From Microvirga lupini (lineage in GTDB: Bacteria > Pseudomonadota > Alphaproteobacteria > Rhizobiales > Beijerinckiaceae): a stretch of 64,000 nt of DNA. The stretch spans positions 620,066-684,065 of the forward strand of contig NZ_JACHWB010000003.1 in NCBI RefSeq assembly GCF_014191055.1. Direction: 5' to 3'. The number at the start of each line of letters is the position of its first letter. Position 1 is the stretch's first letter. Shown in pieces: positions 9,253 to 17,560 of the stretch. The translations under genes were made by a program, and so were the position numbers. Under the pieces are notes generated by a model. It was given only the letters and a program-made list of their open reading frames with translations, ran no database searches and was not told the DNA's origin.

Positions 9253-9460
9253 AATGGGCCTTTCTCAGGGTTTGAGGACAAGCCTTGCACTCTTTTGACG
9301 AGTGTCTCGGCCGTTTCGCGCATCCGATCGGCGCCAAGCCCTTCGAGCCTGCAAGGCCCGAGCGATTGTCGAAGGCGGAGACACGGGACGACGGGTTCGT
9401 CAAAACCCTGCATGGCCAAGCCATGCCGTCCGTTCAGCCCCCGGCCGGAGCGAACGCGAA
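9253..9460 (-). ncRNA. Structured 5' leader of the rpsF operon (candidate S6:S18 autoregulatory leader)
   Basis: About 208 nt separate the predicted transcription start from the rpsF ATG. On the minus strand it can form successive hairpins: one with GC-rich arms near 9436-9468, one CATGGC/GCCATG, one GGGTT/AACCC and one CACTC/GAGTG near 9280-9300. S6-S18 operons in many bacteria carry a leader bound by the S6:S18 dimer. Whether the specific bulged CCG motif is present here I could not establish by eye. Confidence 0.35.
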
Positions 9461-9466
9461 GCGGGG

Positions 9467-9495
9467 GCTATAGTCGATTTGGGTCGGGAAGGCAA
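9467..9495 (-). promoter_or_regulatory. Promoter of the rpsF-rpsR-DUF2232-rplI operon
   Basis: The minus-strand -35 box is TTGCCT (9490-9495), the spacer is 17 nt and the -10 box is TATAGC (9467-9472). This matches the alphaproteobacterial housekeeping pattern well. Confidence 0.6.
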
Positions 9496-9516
9496 GTGAC
9501 CCGCGTTTCTGCGGGA

Positions 9517-9792
9517 TCAGCGCAGCAATGCAATGCCTAGAAACGGCAGGAGAAACGGAATGATCGCCAGAAGCAGGGCCGCTGGCAACCTGCTGCTCCG
9601 GTAGACCAGATATCCGGCCGGAATGACGAAGATGCAGAAGACCGCCGTTGCGAAGACTGCGAATTGGTAGTCGAGACTTCTGTCCATGCCACTATCGGAG
9701 TCAGAAACGGTCTCCAGAGCGATCCAAAGCCACAACAGCGTACCAATAATAACAAGAACCGCAGCCGTTCCTCTCAACATGAGTTTGATCAC
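9517..9792 (-). CDS. Small three-helix membrane protein, unknown function
   Basis: A 91-residue protein with three likely membrane helices (MLRGTAAVLVIIGTLLWLWI; FAVFATAVFCIFVIPAGYLV; LLLAIIPFLLPFLGIALL) and a short acidic Asp/Ser-rich loop after helix 1. No family is recognised. The start is placed at the GTG 9792 because GAGGAG precedes it by 4 nt. A TTG at 9804 and an ATG at 9780 are alternatives with poorer ribosome sites. A good divergent promoter lies just upstream, which supports it as a real gene. It ends before the rpsF promoter, so the two are separate units. Confidence 0.6.
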   Translation of the reverse strand: MIKLMLRGTAAVLVIIGTLLWLWIALETVSDSDSGMDRSLDYQFAVFATAVFCIFVIPAGYLVYRSSRLPAALLLAIIPFLLPFLGIALLR

Positions 9793-9818
9793 GAGGCTCC
9801 TCAACGGTCGACACGAGA

Positions 9819-9846
9819 ACTATATTGCAACAATATTTTCGTGCAA
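9819..9846 (-). promoter_or_regulatory. Promoter of the small membrane protein gene
   Basis: The minus-strand -35 box is TTGCAC (9841-9846), the spacer is 16 nt and the -10 box is TATAGT (9819-9824), in an AT-rich patch between this gene and pdxJ. Confidence 0.6.
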
Positions 9847-9910
9847 AGCTCTGTGATGAGTCCAAACTTCCATGTGTTCGGAACGAGGCAAGGCTAGTCA
9901 GAGCAACGGT

Positions 9911-9920
9911 TTAATATAAA
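9911..9920 (+). promoter_or_regulatory. Candidate -10 region of pdxJ
   Basis: TTAATATAAA holds overlapping -10-like hexamers (TTAATA at 9911, TATAAA at 9915) only 9-18 nt before the pdxJ ATG. No clear -35 box is visible. A start site here would leave a leader of under 10 nt. Confidence 0.35.
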
Positions 9921-9928
9921 ACACCCTT

Positions 9929-10687
9929 ATGAACGCTCCCCCTTTACGCCTCGGCGTCAACATCGACCACGTCGCCACAGTGCGGAACGCTCGCGGCGGC
10001 ACACATCCAGACCCGATTAGAGCCGCCCATCTGGCAGTTCTTGCCGGAGCCGACGGGATCACGGCCCATCTGCGCGAGGACCGCCGGCATATCCGGGACC
10101 AGGACATGGAGCGCCTCAAGCGCCAGCTCTTCGTGCCGCTCAACTTCGAGATGGCCGCGACCTCCGAGATGGTCGGCCTCGCCACAAGGCTTCATCCCCA
10201 TGCGGCCTGCCTCGTGCCCGAAAAGCGCGAGGAGCGCACGACCGAAGGGGGACTCGACATCATCGGCGCCCATGCCCATCTGCGTCCGGTGATCAAGGAA
10301 CTAAAAGGCGAGGGCATCCGCGTGTCCCTCTTCGTCGAGCCGGAAGTTGCGGTCATGGATGCCGCCTGCGAGTTGCAGGCTCCCGTGGTCGAGCTCCACA
10401 CCGGCACCTATTGCGAGGCTGTCGTCGAAGGCGACGAGGCGCGGATCGCCCATGAGCTGGAGCGCCTGCGCCGTGCGGCCGAACATGGGGCCAGGATCGG
10501 CCTCGAGATCCATGCCGGGCACGGGCTCGACCTCAATTCCGTCCGGCCGGTGGCGGCCATTCCGCAGATCGTGGAGCTCAATATCGGCCATTCCCTCATC
10601 GGAGAGGCCATCTTCATGGGCCTCGACGAGGCCGTGCGGGCCATGCGGGCCGCCATGGACGAGGGCCGGGCGCAGGTGCCAGCATGA
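9929..10687 (+). CDS. pdxJ: Pyridoxine 5'-phosphate synthase
   Basis: A 252-residue TIM-barrel enzyme that condenses 1-deoxyxylulose 5-phosphate with 3-amino-2-oxopropyl phosphate to form PNP, the last ring-forming step of DXP-dependent vitamin B6 synthesis. It begins [19 protein letters not shown] and carries the family segments [16 protein letters not shown] and [11 protein letters not shown]. Length is usual. The ATG has no Shine-Dalgarno in the preceding ACACCCTT, which fits a leaderless or nearly leaderless message. It overlaps acpS by ATGA, so the two are coupled, a pairing seen widely in proteobacteria. Confidence 0.97.
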   Translation: MNAPPLRLGVNIDHVATVRNARGGTHPDPIRAAHLAVLAGADGITAHLREDRRHIRDQDMERLKRQLFVPLNFEMAATSEMVGLATRLHPHAACLVPEKREERTTEGGLDIIGAHAHLRPVIKELKGEGIRVSLFVEPEVAVMDAACELQAPVVELHTGTYCEAVVEGDEARIAHELERLRRAAEHGARIGLEIHAGHGLDLNSVRPVAAIPQIVELNIGHSLIGEAIFMGLDEAVRAMRAAMDEGRAQVPA

Positions 10688-11082
10688 TCCTCGGCATCGG
10701 ATCCGATCTCTGCGACATCCGCAGGATCGAGAAGTCCATCGAGCGCTTCGGCGACCGCTTCACGCACCGGATCTACACGGAGGGCGAGCGGGCCAGGAGC
10801 GACCGGCGGGCGGCCCGGGCTCCTTCTTACGCCCGCCGCTTCGCCGCCAAGGAGGCTTGCGCCAAGGCTTTGGGAACGGGCCTGAGCCACGGGGTGTTCT
10901 GGCGGGACATGGAGGTGGTCAACCTTCCCGGCGGGCGCCCGACGATGCGCCTGACGGGAGGAGCTCTGGAGTGCCTGCGGGCAATGACGCCTGCCGGTCA
11001 CAAAGCCGTCGTCCATGTGTCCCTGACCGATGACCCGCCCATGGCCCAGGCCTTCGTGATCATCGAGGCACTGCCGGTGTGA
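10684..11082 (+). CDS. acpS: Holo-[acyl-carrier-protein] synthase
   Basis: A 132-residue 4'-phosphopantetheinyl transferase that attaches the CoA-derived arm to ACP. The Mg2+-binding Asp lies in [13 protein letters not shown] and the catalytic Glu in [16 protein letters not shown]. Length is typical. It overlaps pdxJ by 4 nt; lepB follows after a 200-nt gap, so acpS may end this transcript. Confidence 0.96.
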   Translation: MILGIGSDLCDIRRIEKSIERFGDRFTHRIYTEGERARSDRRAARAPSYARRFAAKEACAKALGTGLSHGVFWRDMEVVNLPGGRPTMRLTGGALECLRAMTPAGHKAVVHVSLTDDPPMAQAFVIIEALPV

Positions 11083-11179
11083 TTACAGGGGCTGCGTTGC
11101 GGCAGGCCGCGGCTTAGGTTAGAGCATGGCGCGGCAAAGCGGCCTTCCCGGTCGCAATCAGGTGCCGCAGGGACGATAT

Positions 11180-11221
11180 CGAGAGAGGCTTGCACCCGGG
11201 GCTGAGTGCAACCCCCTCTCG
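11180..11221 (+). promoter_or_regulatory. Leader hairpin upstream of lepB
   Basis: A long imperfect stem: the arm 11180-11195 pairs with 11206-11221 over 16 positions with two mismatches (CGAGAGAGG and TTGCAC on the left, GTGCAA and CCCTCTCG on the right), around a 10-nt loop. No T-run follows. It lies 62 nt before the chosen lepB start. Confidence 0.45.
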
Positions 11222-11282
11222 ACTGTCACAGCATAGGAAGGCAGCTGCCGCTGCCCTGTCCAAAGAGCATAGGTCGAGTAAC

Positions 11283-12059
11283 GTGAGCGACAAAACCAGC
11301 AAATACGTGGGTAGCACCGTGAAAAACGAAGAAGGCGGCCTCTGGGAAACGATCAAGGTCATCATCCAGGCCCTTCTGATCGCCGTGGTCGTGCGCACCG
11401 TGCTGTTTCAGCCCTTCAACATCCCGTCGGGCTCTCTCATCCCGACCTTGCTGATCGGCGATTACCTGTTCGTCTCGAAGTATTCCTACGGCTATTCCAA
11501 GCACTCGATCCCGTTCAGCCCGGGCATCTTCTCCGGCCGCATCTTCGGCTCCGAGCCGAAGCGGGGCGAGATCGCCGTGTTCAAGCTGCCGAAGGACAAC
11601 TCGACGGATTACATCAAGCGCGTGATCGGCTTGCCCGGCGACAAGATCCAGGTGATCAGCGGCGTGCTGCACATCAACGGCCAGCCGGTCCAGCGCGAGC
11701 GGGTCGAGGACTACAAGACCACCGATCTTTATGGTCGCACCGTCAGCGTGCCGCAGTACCGCGAGACGCTGCCCGGCGGCGTGTCCCACTTTGTCATCGA
11801 GCGCGACAACGACCGTGGCTACTGGGACAACACCAATGTCTACACGGTGCAGCCCGGTCACTTCTTCATGATGGGCGACAACCGGGACAACTCCACCGAT
11901 TCCCGCGACGAGGCGAGCGTCGGGCAGGTGCCGTTCGAGAATCTGGTGGGCCGCGCCGAGATCATCTTCTTCTCGATCGACGAGACGGCGTCCCTCTGGC
12001 GGCCCTGGGAATGGCCGCAGAAGATCCGCTGGAACCGTCTCTTCGAGGGGATCCGCTGA
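11283..12059 (+). CDS. lepB: Signal peptidase I
   Basis: A 258-residue inner-membrane serine protease that removes Sec and Tat signal peptides. One membrane helix lies at about 24-40 (IIQALLIAVVVRTVLF). The catalytic Ser51 is in IPSGSLIPTLLIGD, where Leu replaces the usual Met. The Lys base is in YIKRVIGLPGDKI, and the C-terminal box GDNRDNSTDSR is intact. The start is taken as the GTG at 11283, matching family length; the frame is open back to 11190. It is followed by rnc after 3 nt. Confidence 0.96.
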   Translation: MSDKTSKYVGSTVKNEEGGLWETIKVIIQALLIAVVVRTVLFQPFNIPSGSLIPTLLIGDYLFVSKYSYGYSKHSIPFSPGIFSGRIFGSEPKRGEIAVFKLPKDNSTDYIKRVIGLPGDKIQVISGVLHINGQPVQRERVEDYKTTDLYGRTVSVPQYRETLPGGVSHFVIERDNDRGYWDNTNVYTVQPGHFFMMGDNRDNSTDSRDEASVGQVPFENLVGRAEIIFFSIDETASLWRPWEWPQKIRWNRLFEGIR

Positions 12060-12062
12060 CCC

Positions 12063-12773
12063 GTGGCACGCCGCAAGCCGAACCTCGATGAGCTTCTGAA
12101 CAAGCTTGGCTACCGCTTTGAAAAACGTGCGCTCCTGGACGAAGCGCTGACCCATGTCAGCGCTCCCAAGGCGGACGGACAAAGCTATCAGCGCCTGGAA
12201 TTCTTAGGGGATCGGGTGCTCGGCCTCGCCATCGCAGACCTGCTCTACCGCACCTTTCCGGGTGCCCCTGAGGGCGAGCTCTCCCGGCGTCTGGCGGAAC
12301 TCGTACGGCGTGAGAGCTGCGCCGAGATCGCCATCGCGTGGGATGTCGGACCCTATCTCAAGCTCGGCGCCGGCGAGGCGCATTCGGGCGAGCGGCGCAA
12401 CCAGACCATCCTGGCGGATGTGTGCGAGGCGATCATCGGCGCCGTCTTCCTGGATGGCGGCTACGAGGCTGCCCGCAGCCTTGTCGAGCGGGCCTTCCAG
12501 CCGCTGCTGGAGGCTCCCCGCCGTCCGCTCCGCGATCCCAAGAGCGCCCTGCAGGAATGGGCGCAGGGGCGTGGCCTGCCGCCACCGACCTATTCCATCG
12601 TCGAGCAAACCGGGCCGGATCACGCACCGAAGTTCCGGGTGATGGTGAAGGTCAAGGGAGCGGAAACCGAGTTCGGCCTCGGCACATCGAAGCGTGTCGC
12701 GGAACAGGCGGCGGCGCGGAGCCTTCTCTTGAGAGAGGGCGTCTGGACGGAGGAAGAGCATGGAACAGCCTGA
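12063..12773 (+). CDS. rnc: Ribonuclease III
   Basis: A 236-residue double-strand-specific endoribonuclease for rRNA and mRNA processing. The N-terminal RNase III domain has the signature RLEFLGDRVLGLAIADLL, with the Mg2+-binding Asp and Glu (LADVCEAIIGAVFLDGG). The C-terminal dsRBD (about 160-230) shows DPKSALQEWAQ and the AEQAAARSLL helix. It starts with GTG 3 nt after lepB and overlaps era by 14 nt, the classic lepB-rnc-era unit. Confidence 0.97.
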   Translation: MARRKPNLDELLNKLGYRFEKRALLDEALTHVSAPKADGQSYQRLEFLGDRVLGLAIADLLYRTFPGAPEGELSRRLAELVRRESCAEIAIAWDVGPYLKLGAGEAHSGERRNQTILADVCEAIIGAVFLDGGYEAARSLVERAFQPLLEAPRRPLRDPKSALQEWAQGRGLPPPTYSIVEQTGPDHAPKFRVMVKVKGAETEFGLGTSKRVAEQAAARSLLLREGVWTEEEHGTA

Positions 12774-13674
12774 ACAGACCACCACCAAGGCCGGTTTCGT
12801 CGCTCTCATCGGCGCTCCGAATGCCGGAAAGTCGACCCTGCTGAATTCGCTCGTCGGCTCTAAGGTTTCCATCGTGTCGCGCAAGGTGCAGACGACCCGC
12901 GCCCTGGTGCGCGGCATCGCCATCGAGGGCGAGGCACAGATCGTGTTCGTGGATACTCCCGGCATTTTCAAGCCGAAGCGCCGCCTCGACCGCGCCATGG
13001 TGACCTCGGCTTGGGGCGGGGCAGGCGATGCGGACGTGATCGCGCTCCTGCTCGACGTGCGCAAGGGCATCGACGAGGAGGCCGAGGCGATTCTCGCCAA
13101 GCTGCCGGAGCTGAAGCGCCCGAAGGTCTTGATCCTCAACAAGATCGACCTGATCGAACGCTCCAAGCTCCTGGAGATGGCCGCCAAGCTCAACGAGCAG
13201 GTGCCCTTCGCCCACACCTTCATGATCTCGGCCCTCAAGGGCGACGGCATCGAGACCATGAAGCGCCAGCTCGCGCAGATGATGCCGGAAGGCCCTTGGC
13301 TCTACCCGGAGGACCAGATTTCCGACGCGCCGCTTCGCATGCTGGCGGCTGAGATCACCCGCGAGAAGATCTACGAGCGCCTGCACGAGGAACTGCCCTA
13401 TCAGTCCACCGTCGAGACGGATCAGTGGCAAGTGCGGCCCGACGGGTCGGTGCGCATCGAGCAGACCGTGTTCGTGGAGCGCGACAGTCAGCGCAAGATC
13501 GTGCTCGGCAAGGGCGGCCAGACCATCAAGGCCATCGGCCAGGCGGCCCGCAAGGAGATTGCCGAGATCGCCGAGTCGCCGGTTCACCTCTTCATCTTCG
13601 TGAAGGTGCGCGAGAACTGGAGCGACGATCCCGAGCGCTACCGCGAGATGGGCCTGGAGTTCCCGCGCGGCTAA
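12760..13674 (+). CDS. era: GTPase Era
   Basis: A 304-residue GTPase that binds the 3' end of 16S rRNA during 30S maturation. G1 is [10 protein letters not shown]3 DTPG, G4 NKID and G5 SALKG; the C-terminal KH domain shows [18 protein letters not shown]. Length is usual. Its TAA stop overlaps the stop of the opposing MCP gene (CTAA at 13671-13674), leaving no room for a terminator. recO, its usual next neighbour, lies 6 kb further on. Confidence 0.97.
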   Translation: MEQPEQTTTKAGFVALIGAPNAGKSTLLNSLVGSKVSIVSRKVQTTRALVRGIAIEGEAQIVFVDTPGIFKPKRRLDRAMVTSAWGGAGDADVIALLLDVRKGIDEEAEAILAKLPELKRPKVLILNKIDLIERSKLLEMAAKLNEQVPFAHTFMISALKGDGIETMKRQLAQMMPEGPWLYPEDQISDAPLRMLAAEITREKIYERLHEELPYQSTVETDQWQVRPDGSVRIEQTVFVERDSQRKIVLGKGGQTIKAIGQAARKEIAEIAESPVHLFIFVKVRENWSDDPERYREMGLEFPRG

Positions 13675-15419
13675 GCGCGATACGCCGTCCGCAACCCGCC
13701 CCAGTGGCGGCCGAGGACGCGGATGGGAGCGTCCACCTCCTGCATCATGACGATCTTGCCGCCGCCCATGTCTCGGGCATAGGCCTGTACGATGAAGGGC
13801 CGCGTGGAGCGGGCCGCCGTGATGCCGGCGCGATCGTCGAAGATCCGCTTGTTGCGGGCGTTCGCCGCGTTCCACACCGGGTCGCCGGCCCGCTGCGGCT
13901 GCGAGTAGATCCGGTTGTGAACCGGAATATAGCCGTTCCGGTCGATAGCGAGGCAGAAGGCCATGACGGAATCCGTGGCCAGAACTTTCTCGATGATCGG
14001 GGGCAGGAGCCTCTCGAAAACGGGCAGATAGGCTGTGCCGTACTGGACCGGGTCGGTGCCTGGGATCATTCGATAATCGGTGTCGAAGACGCTGTCCCGC
14101 GAGACTTGGCCATCGGCCACGGACTGCTCGATCAGCCTCTCCACCTGACGGGCCGTCTCCTGAGCGAGCAGGATGCGCGGCCGGTAAGTTGCCTCCACCT
14201 GCGCGACGAAATCGTCGATGCGCAGGCGTGCCTCATCGTTGAGCCTGTCGAAGCCGCAATGAATGCCCATGGAGCTGACGGCGACGATCCTGGCGTTGAC
14301 CCGGCCGAGATGCTGGATGTCGATCTCCACCGGCATGTCCGGCCTCACATCGACATTCGGAATGGCCGCCATGAGCAGGCCGCCGGCGCTGACGTCGATC
14401 AGCCGGGAGGAAACGCCGCGATGGGCAAACCACAGGGTCGCCGAGCGTTCGACGGGAAAACGGTCAGCCCGGCGTCGGTCGCCGATTTCGCTCTGTCGGA
14501 TCACGGTGACGAAACGCTGCCCGAGGGCTTTTGCCAATCCGTCAGCCTTCCGGGTAGCTTGATCGGCCTCATCGGCCCTGGCGCTTGCATTCAGGGAGAT
14601 GGAATCCACGTCGCCGGCCCGATCGCTCACCCGGGCCACGCTGGAGGATGTCTCGCCAGCAAGGCGGGAGGCTTCGCTGATGGCGGAGTTCTGCTCCCCG
14701 ACGGCACCGCGCACCGTATCGAAGACAGGGCGGACGCCTTGGACCGCCTCCACCACTTCCGTCACGGCGGTCGTCGAGGCCTGGGCTGTTTCGCGCAGGC
14801 GGTCGATCCGAAGGCGGATGTCGTCGGCGGCCTTGCCGGTCTGGGTGGACAGCACCTTCACTTCGCTGGCCACCACGGCAAAGCCCTTGCCGGCCTCGCC
14901 GGCGCGCGCTGCCTCGATGGTGGCGTTCAGCGCCAGCAGGTTCGTCTGGCGCGCCACGGCCGAGATCGTATCCACGATGCCGACGATTTCCGCCGTAGCA
15001 GTCGACAACTGCATGATCAGGTCGCTGGCCTTCCGGGCGGCCTGGATCGCGTTGTCGACCCGCGTGCTCGCATGCTCCATCGAGCGGCCGATCTCAGCCG
15101 ATGTGACCGCGAGTTCCTCGGTGGATGAGGCCAGCGAAAGGCTCTCGGCCGATGCGGTCTTGCCCGAGGCGGCAAGCTCTCCGGCATGGAGGCGGATCTC
15201 GGCCAGATCCTTCTCCACGGCAGCGACGTCGGAGGCGGCGACCGCGATCGCCCGCGTGACGCCCTCGATGGCTTTCAGAACGTCGGCCTCAAGCGAATCC
15301 ACCACCTCGGTGTCGAGGCGGCTCTCCCGCGTGACCAGGGGCGTTTCTTCCTCCGATGCGACCTGAACGGTTTCGTCCGGGGCCTCTGCTTGTGGAGCGC
15401 GCCGCAGAATACCAAACAT
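13671..15419 (-). CDS. Soluble methyl-accepting chemotaxis protein with PilZ and C-terminal sensor region
   Basis: A 582-residue protein without a signal peptide or membrane helix. Residues about 50-300 form a chemotaxis signalling coiled coil, with the hairpin tip [21 protein letters not shown] near 160-180 that binds CheA/CheW. Residues about 313-400 form a PilZ domain with both c-di-GMP motifs (RRRADR at 315-320, DVSAGG at 342-347). Residues about 440-582 are a PAS/Cache-like region containing [19 protein letters not shown] and YARDMGGG. The order signal-PilZ-sensor suggests that c-di-GMP and a cytosolic cue tune chemotaxis output. No che genes are nearby. Confidence 0.85.
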   Translation of the reverse strand: MFGILRRAPQAEAPDETVQVASEEETPLVTRESRLDTEVVDSLEADVLKAIEGVTRAIAVAASDVAAVEKDLAEIRLHAGELAASGKTASAESLSLASSTEELAVTSAEIGRSMEHASTRVDNAIQAARKASDLIMQLSTATAEIVGIVDTISAVARQTNLLALNATIEAARAGEAGKGFAVVASEVKVLSTQTGKAADDIRLRIDRLRETAQASTTAVTEVVEAVQGVRPVFDTVRGAVGEQNSAISEASRLAGETSSSVARVSDRAGDVDSISLNASARADEADQATRKADGLAKALGQRFVTVIRQSEIGDRRRADRFPVERSATLWFAHRGVSSRLIDVSAGGLLMAAIPNVDVRPDMPVEIDIQHLGRVNARIVAVSSMGIHCGFDRLNDEARLRIDDFVAQVEATYRPRILLAQETARQVERLIEQSVADGQVSRDSVFDTDYRMIPGTDPVQYGTAYLPVFERLLPPIIEKVLATDSVMAFCLAIDRNGYIPVHNRIYSQPQRAGDPVWNAANARNKRIFDDRAGITAARSTRPFIVQAYARDMGGGKIVMMQEVDAPIRVLGRHWGGLRTAYRA

Positions 15420-15736
15420 CGCCGGGCTTCCATTCTTCTTGTGAGTAACCCAGCGTCATCTTGAAAGGTTAATGAAGAGAAAATACTCCAAGATCTTCCG
15501 TCTCTTTTCGCCACATCTTGTGCATGGCGGGTCGAATGAGAGGCCTTTCTTATCCTCAGGCCCACATTCCGATGACGAGAATCCTTTATTTCACGCCATT
15601 TTAAGAGCCTTCGCAACGCAACCAGATGAACCGTTGGGCTTTAACATGAAAGTTGATGGAAAGGCGGTTTGTCTCCGGACACGGCCTTTCTGACGTTGCG
15701 TTCCAGCCGTTTCAGCGTCGATGTCCCGGAGAGGCC
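15420..15736. other. Divergent intergenic region, MCP gene / cyclase gene
   Basis: A 317-nt region, less GC-rich than its flanks. On the plus strand a weak TTGAAA (15461) - 17 nt - TACTCC (15484) pair could serve the cyclase gene about 250 nt away. The cyclase frame stays open to 15653 without a better start. No repeat, RNA or further gene is apparent. Confidence 0.4.
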
Positions 15737-17512
15737 ATGAGCAGCCCTTCTGACCAAACGGCGCAAAGGCGTCTCGCAGCTGTCCTCGCCGCTGACGTGG
15801 TAGGCTATTCTGACCTCATGTCGAGAGACGAGGAAGGCACTCTCAGCCGCCTCAGGGATCTTCGTCGTCACATCATCGAGCCCCGCATCCGTCTCCATCA
15901 CGGGCGGCTCGTGAAAACCATCGGGGATGGATTCCTGGTTGAGTTCGCGAGTCCGGTCGATGCCGTTCGCTGTGCGGTCGATCTTCAGGAGGCGATTGCC
16001 GGAGGTTCAGAGAAGGAGGCGACCAAACCCCTTCAGATGCGCGTCGGCATCAATATCGGTGACATCATGGTCGAAGAGGACGGCGACATCTTCGGCGACG
16101 GGGTGAACATCGCATCCCGGCTGCAGAAGATGGCGCTGCCCGGTGGGATCTGCCTTTCCGGAAAGGTCTATGAAGAGGTCAGAGGCAAGCTTCCCTATGA
16201 TTTCGAAGATAAGGGGGAGCATCAGTTCAAGAACATCGGTCGACCGATCAGGGTCTTCTGCCTCCTGGAGGGAATGGATACGGGGCAGCGGTCGGGGGAG
16301 CGCCGCTCCTCCAGCTCCCGTCAGGAAGGGCCTTCCATCGCGGTGCTGCCCTTCGCCAATCTCAGTAAGGATCCGGAGCAGGAGTATTTCGCCGACGGCA
16401 TCGTCGAGGACATCATCTCGGCTCTGTCGCGTTTCAAGTCGTTCTTCGTGATCGCCCGGAACTCGACCTTTGCCTACAAGAGTCGCGTGGTCAGCGTGCA
16501 GCAGATCGGCCGCGAACTCGGCGTCCGCTACGTGCTGGAGGGCAGCGTGAGGCGCTCAGGTTCGAAGATTCGAATTACTGCGCAGCTTGTCGATGCGAGC
16601 ACCGGGATGCATCTCTGGGCCGAGCATTACGATGGTGTCGCCGAGGATGTGTTCGATCTCCAGGATCAGATCACCGCCAGCGTCGTGGGTTCGATCCAGC
16701 CGTCGATCAGAGCGGCCGAGATCGAGCGGGCCAGGCGCAAGCGACCGGAAAATCTCGATGCCTATGACCTCGTGATGCGAGCGCTCCCCTATGTCTGGGC
16801 TCTCGAATTCGAAGCCAACAAGGAAGCGGCAAGGCTCCTGGACAAGGCGCTTCTTCTCGATCCGGGCTATCCGCTCGCCATGGCTTTGGCCGCTTGGTGT
16901 CGCGGCCAGCGGATCGTCTACAACTGGTCGAAGAACCTTCAGGAAGACAAGCGCGAGACCCTGCGCCAGGCCCAGGCCGCGGCGGCCATCGCTCACGACG
17001 ATCCCTTCATCCTTACGGTTCTTGGTGCCGCGCTGACGATCACGAGAGAGTTCCAGCGTGCCACATCGATGCTGGACCGCGCGCTGTCGCTGGATCCGAA
17101 CTCGGCTTGGGCTTGGAACCGAAGCGGCTGGCTGCGCAACTATCATGACGACCCGGAGGTCGCGATCCAGCATTTCGAACGGTCCCTGCGCCTGAGCCCC
17201 TTCGACCCCATGGCATTCAACTGCGAAGTCGGAATCGGATGCGCCCACTTCATCGCAAGACGGTACGATCTTGCTGCGCAATGGCAGGAAAAGGCACTCA
17301 TGAGCAAGCCGAGGACCGCTTGGATCCATCGCACGCTCGCGCCAGCTTATGCCCTGGCGGGTGAGACCGACAAGGCGCGGGAAAGTGTCGGAGAGCTGAT
17401 GAAGGATTACCCCGGAATCAAGATCCCCGACATTTTACAGGCGATGGCCTTCACCAAGGAAGTGATGAGCCGGTTCGCCGAGGGGCTCCGACAGGCGGGC
17501 TTGCCGGAATAA
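15737..17512 (+). CDS. Class III adenylate/guanylate cyclase with TolB-like and TPR regions
   Basis: A 591-residue protein. Residues about 10-175 are a class III nucleotide cyclase domain: metal-binding Asp20 (LAADVVGYSDLM) and Asp64 (TIGDGFLVEF), Lys60, and the transition-state pair Asn124 and Arg128 (DGVNIASRLQ) are all present, so it should be active. Residues about 200-320 match the TolB/FlgO-like segment common in such cyclases (IAVLPFANLS, YVLEGSVRRSG, LWAEHYD). Residues about 340-560 hold TPR repeats. No membrane helix is seen. The start ATG at 15737 has GGAGAGG upstream; the open frame reaches 15653. It probably makes cAMP; the input signal is unknown. Confidence 0.88.
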   Translation: MSSPSDQTAQRRLAAVLAADVVGYSDLMSRDEEGTLSRLRDLRRHIIEPRIRLHHGRLVKTIGDGFLVEFASPVDAVRCAVDLQEAIAGGSEKEATKPLQMRVGINIGDIMVEEDGDIFGDGVNIASRLQKMALPGGICLSGKVYEEVRGKLPYDFEDKGEHQFKNIGRPIRVFCLLEGMDTGQRSGERRSSSSRQEGPSIAVLPFANLSKDPEQEYFADGIVEDIISALSRFKSFFVIARNSTFAYKSRVVSVQQIGRELGVRYVLEGSVRRSGSKIRITAQLVDASTGMHLWAEHYDGVAEDVFDLQDQITASVVGSIQPSIRAAEIERARRKRPENLDAYDLVMRALPYVWALEFEANKEAARLLDKALLLDPGYPLAMALAAWCRGQRIVYNWSKNLQEDKRETLRQAQAAAAIAHDDPFILTVLGAALTITREFQRATSMLDRALSLDPNSAWAWNRSGWLRNYHDDPEVAIQHFERSLRLSPFDPMAFNCEVGIGCAHFIARRYDLAAQWQEKALMSKPRTAWIHRTLAPAYALAGETDKARESVGELMKDYPGIKIPDILQAMAFTKEVMSRFAEGLRQAGLPE

Positions 17513-17527
17513 GCGCCGCAAATGAAA

Positions 17528-17552
17528 ACCGGGAGGGTGAGGCCCTCCCGGT
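17528..17552. terminator. Bidirectional terminator
   Basis: A perfect 10-bp stem ACCGGGAGGG (17528-17537) with 17543-17552 and a 5-nt loop lie between the convergent cyclase and OmpA genes. The minus-strand side is followed by TTTTCATTT; the plus-strand side only by CTTTG, so it is stronger for the OmpA gene. Confidence 0.8.
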
Positions 17553-17560
17553 CTTTGAGG

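Noticed and set aside
13425-15128. A 567-codon plus-strand frame opposite the MCP gene
   Set aside because: The minus-strand product shows signalling and PilZ motifs; the plus-strand product is compositionally biased and overlaps era.
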